64,000 bases of DNA from Corbicula japonica (taxonomy: Eukaryota; Mollusca; Bivalvia; Venerida; Cyrenidae), in NCBI GenBank assembly GCA_038501625.1, contig JAZAYU010000005.1, positions 7,378,001-7,442,000 of the forward strand, written 5' to 3'. The position numbers were made by a program, and so were the translations under genes. Within the stretch, counting starts at the first letter, position 1, and every line of letters begins with the position of its first letter. Under the pieces are notes generated by a model. It ran no database searches. It saw nothing but the letters and a program-made list of their open reading frames with translations, and was not told the DNA's origin. This document shows, piece after piece, positions 55,055-64,000 of this stretch.

Positions 55055-55330
55055 AATCTTAACCATTTGTATTGCTTAACTGTGTGTAAACTTTCATGCC
55101 AATGCTCTTTGTAGAAATTGAGAAATATCCAACTTGCCGAAAAAGGTTAACCATTACTCTAAGTACAAAAAGGGGAGATTTTCCAAGAAATAAGGTAGCC
55201 AGAGTTATGTTACTTGTAACAGTCATGACCTGTGCACTGTTTAGTTAGTGTGTAAACTTTCATGTCAATGCTCTTTGTAGAACTTGAGAAACAGGTTAAT
55301 GGGACGGAGGGATGTACAGCCAGGGCCATA
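55055..55330. repeat. Fragment of a tandem-unit element with ggac tail
   Basis: gtgtaaactttcatgycaatgctctttgtaga occurs twice (about 55085 and 55250), and the segment ends gggacggagggatgtacag, in the style of the other tail-bearing repeats here. Confidence 0.5.
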
Positions 55331-55489
55331 AAAAACATTATTTCAAAACTTTTTCGACTTGTGTATGTTGTTTCTGGCTTCGAAAATATGCCATGATCAT
55401 TTTTTTTTATCCCAAATAGAGAACAAATACGCAGATGGAATTGAATCTGATATTTAGGCATTTGGGCAATATGGAATGGTGAGGTCATC

Positions 55490-55608
55490 ATCTGTCTGCA
55501 CTGGTTTCATCTTGGTTAGGAATAACCCAATGAATCAAAACGTGAACAGTGTAGATCCTGATCAGACAGCATGGATTTGATAAAATGAAATAAATGTAGA
55601 AAGGCTTA
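55490..55608. repeat. Partial palindromic MITE
   Basis: gtctgcactggtttcatctt and agtgtagatcctgatcagac remain, with gtagaaaggcttaa as an eroded right end. Confidence 0.65.
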
Positions 55609-55659
55609 AGCTAATGTTAATTTTTTTTTTAGAAGATACTTAAACAAAACAAATCATAC

Positions 55660-55846
55660 TTCATGGCTCCAAGATTGAAATTGGCTGTCACCAGTCAGTC
55701 TATCTGAAGAACAATGATATGGTCTCTTGTGTCTCTGGTCGCCCCGTTCCCAAGATCAATTGCCAACTGACATACACCCGTGGGATCGTCTCAAACAATC
55801 CAAATCATAGACATTGAACAATTTGGTCAATGCAGCAAGTGTGCAC
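55660..55846 (-). pseudogene. Exon 3 of the unidentified minus-strand gene, in-frame TGA
   Basis: Minus strand, 187 bp: acceptor ctattccattgcag before 55846, donor GTATGA after 55660. With one carried base it reads CTLAALTKLFNVYDLDCLRR, SHGCMSVGN, a TGA (55756-55758), then SWERGDQRHKRPYHCSSDRL and TGDSQFQSWSHEV to the donor, ending in phase 0 as the next exon requires. One stop in 62 codons with good splice sites suggests a recently disabled exon. Family not recognised. Confidence 0.55.
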
Positions 55847-55928
55847 CTGCAATGGAATAGTGTAATGTGTTAAAGCCGAAAAAGAAGAATGTTTTGGTGG
55901 AATTAAATGCCTACCAGTAATTTAATAG

Positions 55929-56162
55929 CCCTTTCATCCATATATACACCTTTATGGCAAGGACAAACAGTGTAGATCCTCATCAGTTGGCACATCCCTG
56001 CCATTTAATAGAGATCTGCACTGTTCACTTTCTTATCTATTGAGTTATTTCTAACAAAAAAGCGAACAATTTAGATCCTGAACATACAACACAGATGTGC
56101 CTGATGATCTGGATCTACACTGGTCACAAATGCCATAAAATGTGTATATATTGAGGAAAGGG
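55929..56162. mobile_element. TTAA-type palindromic MITE, complete but eroded ends
   Basis: Left CCCTTTCATCCATATATACA, right atattgaggaaaggg; two cores. The flanking TTAA has decayed on both sides. It lies in the intron upstream of exon 3. Confidence 0.83.
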
Positions 56163-57320
56163 ATAGTGTAACCAGGAAGCTTTAGTTTGGAGTACCGGGT
56201 AGTGTAAGTTTTGATATCATTACATTTCATGTAGCACTGCAGGGCCTTTCTTCCTTATGTAACAGAGGCCTATAAAAGGCCTCTTCCCAATCCAAAAATA
56301 TAGTATTTTTTCCCAACTGTGGCAGAGACTCTTCCCAAAATGCTAGGAAAGATGTCCAAAAACTGTTAAAAATCATCTGAGGGGTGTTCAAAAATTGAAG
56401 TCTGAACAATATAGTGCTGACAAAATAAGATTTAAGTTAAAAATACCTATTATAATAAATGAATGTACTATTATGCTTAGTTATTTTCTATGTAGCAAAA
56501 TAAATTGTCCGCATCCAATGTCCCTTGACGTTAATGTTAGCATTAACGTTAGCATTAGTATATACTGATCACTTCAATGCTTCTGATATAAATCAACATA
56601 CTGGAATATTTACTAATCACACATCTCGGCCTTTTACTTAAAAATACTGGACCAGGTATAATAATTATGACAAGAAACTTTCATTTAAAAGGATATTTTG
56701 TTTTATCTGTTTTACATTCCCATAGACTTACGGCCTAGTAGGTCACATAAATTTAAAGAAAAGATTAAAATATCGTGCATAAGTAAAAAAAAAAAAATCG
56801 CCGTGAAAATAAATTGAAATCTACGGAAACAAATTAAAGAGAGAAGGTACCCGTGTAAAAACACACATAATCTGAAAGAGGTAGAAAAAACTATGAATAC
56901 TAAAGACGCTTTAAACTTAAACGTAAGACATTTGTAGAGGTTAAACTCATGCAAAACAATGCTGAAAAACCGTTATAAAGAGGTCAAAACTTTTTAAAAT
57001 TTCACATCGATATTTGTTTCAAAACCATATCTAACATACAAATTATTCACAATGTCTTTGTACTTGCAATAATTTTATTGTTAGCGCTAAGAATGATAGC
57101 ATCAGAAGACAGAAAAATGAACATCAGCAGGGTCAAGGGTCAGCAGTATTTGACATTCCGTCAAAGTGTTTTTTTGTTTTAACGGTGCAGAATGGTGCAT
57201 TTTGGTGCATTTTTTAAGGTATTTTATTGTCTTTGAAAAGCTACATTTTTATACAAATCCAAAACCATTGTTCAAAATTTATCACTTTTATTAAATGACA
57301 GTTTAAAAATTAGAGTCATC
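56163..57320. other. Intron-like AT-rich stretch, no feature recognised
   Basis: Located between exon candidates 2 and 3 of the minus-strand gene. Contains a small palindromic run (taatgttagcattaacgtta, about 56533). No further exon is supported. Confidence 0.45.
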
Positions 57321-57543
57321 AAATTCAACTCCAGAATCATCAGATTCTGCCATATCAAGGAATTCCCTCATTTAAACCAGCATCTCCAAAATACTCTTTC
57401 AGTAACTGGGTAGCTTGTGTTTCCGGCATTATATTTTTGCAGACCACCTTTGGAACAGTACTGATCTCTTTATCAGGAATACCTGTACAAGACTGTACAT
57501 TTATTGACACGTCCGTAATTGGAAGCCCAGAATACGTAAACAC
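57315..57543 (-). pseudogene. Protein-like fragment with frameshift before an acidic C-terminus
   Basis: Minus strand. VFTYSGLPITDVSINVQSCT, GIPDKEISTVPKVVCKNIMP, ETQATQLLKEYFGDAGLNEG runs to a TGA. In the adjacent frame the same end reads REFLDMAESDDSGVEFDDSN F then TAA, an acidic tail. The composition looks like a genuine protein end with a one-base lesion. It lies between phase-compatible exons 2 and 3, so it is probably not part of that gene; a transposon or retrocopy fragment is more likely. Not recognised. Confidence 0.4.
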
Positions 57544-57559
57544 GTGTCACTGTCAGACG

Positions 57560-58750
57560 TTTCTTCCTTTGAAATTTCTGCTTACCTTTGTCAAGCAGTT
57601 AACTCCATAGGCATAGTTGCTAAATAAACATCCTATTGTAGTATAATCAACATTGTCGAAAAAATGTGATGGCAGTCGCTAATAAGGGTGCAATAAATTA
57701 GTTGCAAACTGCTAATTCGGCGAAGTGCCGATAATGCAGATACACACACAACCTGATCAGAGATAAGATATAATTATCACAGATATGCTGTCAACAAAAT
57801 ATCAGCTGATTTAGAAATTAAATCATCCCTGTTAGTTGACGGTTTGAAATTCTTTTGTACAAGAGCTTCAATCGATTTTCGAGCAGTGCACACCGTTTCA
57901 AGTTGACGTCGGCGTCTTTGATGTTAAATACACAAGCATCGCTGACATTTTACATCAAAGCGGTCAATGACCAGGTGTTCAACAAATGTTCATAGCAGTT
58001 GTAAACTGGATGTCAATGTACATGTAATAGTTCTCGGATATTTTAGGGGCAAATATTCGCATAATTAAAAATATACGTCGTTCATGTAATTTATAACTCG
58101 TAATTAATATCATAAACATAGGACTTAAATATTGTAAATCTAAATGCACGGTCAGAAATATACGTCGTTCGTTGCACGGTCAGAAATATATTTTGTTCGT
58201 ATTTGTATGTGTTATTAAAATTTAATTTAAATGCGACGATGCTCCGAAGTTAGCCCTGCGTATTTCTGGAAGAAATGCGAACGTTGGAAGTTTTAACAAC
58301 TTTCTTTTTCATTATAAGAATAGTAAGAACGTTGTACAGAAATGTTAATTATTATTAAAATATCGTAAAATAATCACGGATACACACGAATTTGTTATTT
58401 TCAGTTTTGCGGAAAACATCGAACAAAGACGAATGCTCAGTTTATGAATTTCGGCATGATTCGGAAATCATACGTACTGTCTGCATCCGACCTGCGCAAT
58501 CGGATGCGCAGTAAAACAATAACATCCGGGAAGTGTTGTCTATATACTTTCGGTTTCTATTTATGCGAAACCGTTTTATTTTTCGGTGATTTTTTTTGAG
58601 AAAGTAGCCGGCGCTCATTTCTTAAGTATCAGGCGATACCGCCGGCCGCCGGTGCTTCTGGAGAACACTGTAGCTCTTTTAGTTTTCTTGCTTTTTTACT
58701 TTTATTTTTTACGCTCTTTAGCAAGTCTAACTGATAAACTGAATAAATAG
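57560..58750. other. Intron-like stretch with a GC-richer island
   Basis: Mostly AT-rich. Contains a short direct repeat (acggtcagaaatata at about 58149 and 58176) and a GC-rich patch gataccgccggccgccggtg at 58634. No exon supported. Confidence 0.45.
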
Positions 58751-58755
58751 TATAC

Positions 58756-58966
58756 CTTGAGCAGTTATTTTGGCAAAGCACTATATTGTAAGGGTCTTGC
58801 CACTCATAGGAGGACCAAACATTAGGTAGGTTGAAATGCCTAACAATGTTCAGAAGATGTCTGTATGCGCAGATGCCCATCATCGCCTCATCTGCCATTA
58901 ACACTGCCAGGAAGTTGTTGCCCTGTATCCTCACTGCCTGAGCCAACCAGACACAATTGCAGCTAG
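58756..58966 (-). CDS. Exon 2 of the unidentified minus-strand gene, intact
   Basis: Minus strand, 211 bp: acceptor gatgatatttcag before 58966, donor GTATAC after 58756. With two leading bases it is open throughout: SCNCVWLAQAVRIQGNNFLA, VLMADEAMMGICAYRHLLNI, VRHFNLPNVWSSYEWQDPYN, IVLCQNNCS, then AG which with the next exon's G makes Arg. Phase agrees with both neighbours (60168-60347 and 55660-55846). Composition is strongly protein-like (Trp, Cys, hydrophobic helix). This is the best coding exon in the window. The family is not recognised. Confidence 0.65.
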
Positions 58967-58985
58967 CTGAAATATCATCAATTAA

Positions 58986-59165
58986 CCTTTAATAGATAAA
59001 TCTTTACTGTGTGGCAAACTGTGTAGATTTAGATCAACCGGCACATCTGTGGATCAAATGTGAGCAATTACTTCATCTCATCTTTCATAGGCCTTAGTTG
59101 TGATTTATTTCAAAATATTTCTAACACTGTACATTGGCTGATCCAGATCTATACAAAGTAGACCG
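58986..59165. repeat. Decayed palindromic MITE
   Basis: TTAA at 58982-58985, then cctttaatagataaatcttt and one core (gtgtagatttagatcaaccg). The right part is degenerate. It abuts the acceptor side of exon 2. Confidence 0.65.
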
Positions 59166-59214
59166 AGTCCATATAAAGTAGATTCCTTAATGAGGCCTAA
59201 AAAACTGTTTTGTT

Positions 59215-59575
59215 AGGGTCCCCCTACCCTACCTAAAAATATGCCCAACCCTACCATTTGTTTAGGTCTGTCAAAAAAGAGTAAAACATGCATCTACTAA
59301 AATGGCAATTAATTTTAGTATGTCCGGTACTATGATATTTTTTTGCTCTTTCAGTACTCACTTTTACTATTCACTATTTCCATCAATAGTTTTGAATGTA
59401 ATGATGAATCAGGGAATAGTAGCTTCAACAAGTTACATGTTGTTTATTATAATTGTTCAACACTAGCAGGAACACCAAGTCGCAGTATTAAAGCATTGAC
59501 TAGCATTGTGTATGGTATGATAACAAATGTCTATATTGGACAATAAAAAATCCTACCTACCCTACCTTTTCCTTG
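59215..59575. repeat. Region framed by ccctaccctacc motifs
   Basis: gtccccctaccctacctaaa at the left and tcctacctaccctacctttt at the right, in the same orientation, enclose AT-rich sequence. It may be a repeat element; no target duplication seen. Confidence 0.35.
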
Positions 59576-59772
59576 AGAGCATGTTACTATTTTTTAAGGC
59601 TTAATGTTTGTTGAGGAACATAACCACTTTATTTTACTTCTAACAACAAGTAATTATCAACTTGTTTATTTTTGCTTTCTTATTGAACTTTAGAAATAGA
59701 TACCGTAATACTTAACTGGTTCCTTATAATATGATATACGTACAAACTTTTACTACCAGTACTCATTATTTG

Positions 59773-60040
59773 AACTAGAATGTGTCCTCAGAGACTGATG
59801 CACTGCTACAACAATTGTAACTAAGGGCCAAAACTCTGGTAAAAATGGTTACAAGAAAAAATATTTTCTGTATGATCATCTACAAATGCTGCTTGATCCT
59901 CTGTGCAAGATTTGAAAGAAATCCGCCCGCTAGTTAACCAGGAGTTGATGCCGCAAGATTTGGTGGACATACATATGGACAGATGGACAGACGTACGAAG
60001 AAGTGCAACTTTATATGCCTCCGACTTCGTGGGGCATAAA
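59773..60040. repeat. Dispersed ~250-bp repeat with ggacag tail
   Basis: Second copy of the 51112-51365 repeat, ending gacagatggacagacgtacg then agtgcaactttatatgcctc. Confidence 0.8.
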
Positions 60041-60167
60041 AACTGACTTTTTAATAGATGTTTATCTCTGAAGTCGGGGCATAAAAACTAATTTTTTTAA
60101 TAGATCTGAGATTAACAGTTTGTCAGTTTGACCCTATTATTTTAGCTGAAGGGACATAAATTAAAAC

Positions 60168-60347
60168 CTTTTTCTCGCAGTTCCTTGTCCATTTTTGTCG
60201 CCAACTGCAGAAGCTCATTCTTCTTTAAGTGTTGAAAAATTTCCATTCCCCATCTTCTGTGTTATTAGCAACCTTAAAGGATGTCTGGATGGCATGAATG
60301 AAGTGATGGACATCTTTTGCGGATGGCTGCACAGGAAGAAAGCAGTT
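60168..60347 (-). pseudogene. Exon 1 (most upstream found) of the minus-strand gene, frameshifted at a T run
   Basis: Minus strand, 180 bp: acceptor cttttcttacag before 60347, weak donor GTTTTA after 60168. It reads NCFLPVQPSAKDVHHFIHAI, QTSFKVANNTEDGEWKFFNT then TAA. After the five-T run (60235-60239) the +1 frame is open: QHLKKNELLQLATKMDKELR EK to the donor with one carried base, which fits the two leading bases of exon 2. A six-T run would keep the frame intact, so this is either a real frameshift or a homopolymer-length error. Not recognised. Confidence 0.55.
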
Positions 60348-60810
60348 CTGTAAGAAAAGATATGTATTTTTATCTTGTGCCATAATGTTAGCCAAAGCAT
60401 TTTTGCTGCATTTCCTGATACATTGATTAAGATTTCTTTTTTGAGTATCTTTCCATCAGTAAAACTGAAGGTTGCATCAGTCATATGAACAGTCATAAGA
60501 AAATCAATATTCAATATTGTGTTAACTGAGGTTATGAAAACATTTGGGTTGTAAAATTTAAGCAAGAAGCCTTATGTTTGTGTTTTTCATATAATATAAA
60601 GATTTAAGTAAAAGTCAAATTGCCAGCTGTGCAGCTGAATTCAGAGAAAGTTGATGCAGACTTTATTTCCGAAAATCATAAATAAAAACGCACGAGTACG
60701 TCGAGTAGGCTAACAAATGTTGGACACAATTAACAAAATATTTTGGCTGACTACATGACATGATTAATCATTATCCAAGATTATTTAAGCTAGAGCTAGA
60801 TAAGAGCATA

Positions 60811-61585
60811 GGGACCAGGTTTCAGCAAAAAATACTGAAAGTGTGAGGAGCCGCCATTATGCTCCCTGACCTAGTTATAGGTGGTCTTATTTCTAATCAA
60901 GAGAATAAAATAAAACAAACTGATTTCCCTTCTTACCTGGTCTCAATCTTTACTTTGACATTTAAAATACATTCTTTACAGAGGAAATTGTTGAAATACA
61001 TCTTTATTTCCTTGTATTTACTCGAGATCAATCATGTGTACATCATAAAGTTCAAGATCATTATATACCACTTACCGGTGTTTATGTATATATCACCTCA
61101 GTCAAATAATAAATAATTGGGATTAATTCATTGAGGTGTTTTTACCTACTCACTCGGTATCAGTGAACATTGCAGCAGACACAAACACAGATTTACAGGT
61201 TTGTAAAGGAATTAGAGCTGAGTTATTTGCAGGGACCAACTTATCACAACATCTTACATAATTAGATGCAAATATGTTAACTTGCCCGTGAAAAACTCAT
61301 GGTTTCCAGATTTTACAAATTTGCCATATGGCGGGATAATTGGTACTGTAAACATCCGGTATGCAAATAATATGATGTCAGAGATATTAGGCAATAACAG
61401 ATTGCACCGAATACTAGTATATAACTAGGTCAGGGAGCATAAACCAATGGAAATATGGTAAATTGTCTGGTTTTTGGGATATCGCGGATAGGTATTGACA
61501 AGTACGAGTAATTGAGAATACATTGCACCCCAAAAACCAGTCAATTTACCGGATTTAGAGGTATTTTTCGCTAAAACCTGGTCCC
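60811..61585. mobile_element. TA-flanked outer element (gggaccaggttt ends)
   Basis: Left GGGACCAGGTTTCAGC, right complement GGGACCAGGTTTTAGC, extending to an aatac match, with TA on both sides. It contains a second inverted-repeat element (60860-61439) and an internal inverted pair aaattgtctggtttttggg / cccaaaaaccagtcaattt (about 61461 and 61531). Confidence 0.78.
60860..61439. mobile_element. TA-flanked inner element (tgctccctgacctag ends)
   Basis: Perfect 20-bp inverted ends TGCTCCCTGACCTAGTTATA with TA on each side (60858-60859, 61440-61441). Nested in the outer element. No transposase; the plus-strand frame from 60859 is AT-rich and unconvincing. Confidence 0.85.
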
Positions 61586-61589
61586 TATG

Positions 61590-63820
61590 AATAAGAGGCA
61601 GTGCCTTAGTCAGGCTGTCAACCAGGTCATCTCCCAAATATAGGAAAAATATAGGAATATATCTGCAACAAATATAGGAGTTTTTGGATGATTTTGAGGC
61701 AAAATATATGAGTTAGGAACTGAAAACAGTTTTATGTACTAGCACTTATGCAAATGATTTTCACCTGTGCATTTACTCTTTCTAAAATAATCAATGTCCA
61801 AAATGTCTACTGTAAAAATGAAGGAAACCATTAACTTTAACATCAGCACCATCAAGGATATCACCAGCATCTGGATGACCATTCAAACAAGGGGGAAATG
61901 CAGAAACCTTATTAAAGCCAGATTTTTCAATTTTTTTTCGTCTTCTACGATATATAGATAGTCTTCTTTTTATGCTGTACACAGCAACGACCCATCCACT
62001 CATAGTCAAATTGCTTTGTGTGTAAAAATCTGGGTTACAATGTCCAAAAGGGTTCAGTCAATGCCTTACTTTGGACAAAATTGATTGAGAACCTGTAAGC
62101 AATCAGACTTCCCAAAAGTTGTAAAAAAGTGTCAGGCCTGTGTTCAGTCAAGATGTGAAAATCTGTCTGACCGAAAGAAATTCTTTCTGACTGAAACATT
62201 TAACACATTAAATAAGCAAAACACAGTATTAAGGGTGTTTTCGTTTTTTTCAGTGGTACGAATTGTCATTATGATGAATACGTAAAATATTTCATTCGGA
62301 TATCCTCACTCATTTCCCTCGGAACAGTCTCGAATCAAAACAGCGAGTAAAATTGTAATTTAGCGAGTAAAATTGGAATATGCAATCAAATTTTTGCCGG
62401 ACACTCGGTCCTACAACATTGGAAATCACATCAGACCAGTCCAAATTTTACCGGACAGGTCCGACGGTCCGGCGACTTTCAGGATGTCTGAGCAATACAT
62501 AATTATATGCCCTTCACTATCCTAGAAGTTCGGAATAAATTATTTTTAACATTATTCCATTTATTTATTTAATCTGCACGGAACAGTACTACAGTAAAAT
62601 AAGTTAAGTTAACCTTAATACAAAGAATATTGCTACAAGTTTCAAGAGAAATGATGAAAATTTTATTTCAAACTGCCATTGAATTTCCATACAAAAGCAA
62701 TAATTTTCAAAAGTCAAAGCCTTCTTGGGAATAGATGGAAATACATACCTTTCAGGTTCATTGAAGTTTAACAGTAATTTAAAGTTTATCCATTAAGTGG
62801 TTCTAAAAATAAAAATAATTTGAGAAAACTATGCAAATATTTTGAAGATTAACGTAATAAAAAAATTCTAAAGTTATCTGAATTTATTGAACAAACAGTT
62901 GTTGCAAATTATCAAACAATATTGTTTTTATTACCTCCCTTTATTTGACTTTGCCGTTTTAAAATTATTGTTTATGTAAAGACACCTTCTTTTGAATATA
63001 CTTTTTTCCATAAGAGTTTGAAGACCTAAGCCCTCTAGTCCTTGCAGTTGGTGAATAAAATTTAATGATATTTATCACTTTTTGGGTTTGGTTGCAACTG
63101 CAACAAGAATTCTGCATGGAAGTGAAAATTTGTTTTTGTTTATAGGTAAGCCTCAATACAAAGAACACTGCTACAAAGTTGTGAGAGAATCAGATAGAAA
63201 ACTTAGTTAAATGCCACCTGCCAAGATTTTACCAATCTATAAGTTGAGTTTTGTTCTTCAAAACCCAGAAAAACCGAAGAAGTTTAAACCAGTATCAAAG
63301 CAATATTTATGCTGTGTTCTCGTGGATTCGGGACGCTTATGTGGTATTAAGAGATAATAAAACATATCAAACAAATTAAACACACCATTTTAAAACATAA
63401 TCGTATAAACAAACCATTTTACTATGCAATTCCAACAAAAAATTCGTTAAACAATCTCAATGTTGAAAAAAAATCGTACCTGAATTAGTCAACCATGCTA
63501 ATCATCGCAGGTCAAAGTTTTTCCCATCGGTTGGGGATTTTGATTGGATGACGGGAATGTTGACAGCAGGTAAGGGCACGCGCTACAGTTCGGATCAGAA
63601 ATTGAAGGTTGCTTTCCATTAATAGTAAGTAGTAAAAAATATCCAACATTTTGGAGCGAATTAATCCTTTTAATGATATTGAAGTTGGTAACCATTAAAT
63701 AATTTAACAACATTTCATATGAACAATAGTCAACTAAAACAAAACAAACAGTTTTATTTAACTGAAACTGACCAATTATAACATTGAAAACACCGAAACA
63801 AAACTAAACTATCATCTTGG
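61590..63820. other. Mostly unannotatable AT-rich sequence
   Basis: Contains repeated atataggaa/aaatatagg motifs near 61635-61680 and ggtccgacggtccgg near 62457. A minus-strand frame 61791-61993 (from MSGWVVAVYSIKRRLSIYRR) is basic and then reads FPPCLNGHPDAGDILDGADV; it may be a protein fragment but has no clear splice borders. Nothing else is supported. Confidence 0.4.
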
Positions 63821-63825
63821 ATTGT

Positions 63826-63952
63826 CTAATTTTCACAGTTGGGGCATAGGAATGTACTATGCGTCGGCGAACTACCCGGATTTTCGTACAGAATGCCATT
63901 GTTCGCACTTGTCACACTGCACCCAGTTAAGCATTTCATAATTGGCTTTTAA
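63826..63952 (-). pseudogene. PHD-finger-like remnant, frameshifted
   Basis: Minus strand. NYEMLNWVQCDKCEQWHSVR KSG runs to a TAG; in the next frame the sequence continues PGSSPTHSTFLCPNCEN to a TAG. W-x-Q-C-x2-C-x2-W-H and a terminal C-P-x-C match the second half of a PHD-type zinc finger. One frameshift separates the halves. PHD fingers of this form occur in chromatin proteins and in some invertebrate mobile-element proteins; which applies here is unknown. Confidence 0.5.
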
Positions 63953-64000
63953 TTGGACTACGTTCCGCTCTATGGCACACACTTTATGAACTGTGACGTA

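Overview
Animal nuclear DNA, most likely from a bivalve mollusc; a venerid-type clam is my best guess. The pointers are AT-rich sequence with no long open frames, short exon-like islands with GT/AG borders, tRNA-derived elements, many two-ended inverted-repeat elements, and repeat families I associate with bivalve genomes: about 145-150 bp tandem units ending in runs of ggac, a gagggccatgatggccct leader, and a palindromic gtgtagatccagatcag family. Species assignment is inference; the repeat content is read directly from the sequence.

Layout. 0-6.6 kb: minisatellites, palindromic MITEs, one possible 3'-terminal coding exon (2933-3035) and four tandemly duplicated non-coding exon-like modules (4156-6169). 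6.6-19.8 kb: one very large satellite with a 57-58 bp unit, split by three insertions, two of which have clear terminal inverted repeats and target duplications. 19.8-26.5 kb: further minisatellites, a 625-bp duplication carrying four copies of a 135-bp block, a 145-bp-unit element inserted in a 23-bp minisatellite, and a 39-base C run. 26.5-32 kb: foldbacks, a foldback with a tRNA-like core, local duplications and a good exon candidate on the minus strand (30555-30632). 32-41.4 kb: two closely related 2.8-kb elements made of 145-bp tandem units, with an inverted relative of the 23-bp minisatellite between them. 41.4-51 kb: a 58-bp minisatellite split by a hAT-like element, several TA-flanked elements (one nested in another), and a second tRNA-like foldback. 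51-64 kb: the remains of an unidentified protein-coding gene on the minus strand, whose four adjoining exons (60347 down to 54692) agree in splice phase but carry one frameshift and two in-frame stops.

No complete protein-coding gene can be called. The most useful structures are (1) the disabled, phase-consistent minus-strand gene together with a duplicated exon region at 37.8 and 52.4 kb; (2) the TTAA-flanked palindromic MITE family, about twenty copies, with a near-empty-site comparison inside the window; (3) the nested elements, which allow insertion order to be read; (4) tRNA-like cores held at the tips of long polypyrimidine/polypurine foldbacks; and (5) the satellite with its own higher-order duplication. 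Functions of the gene-like exons are not recognised and are not guessed.
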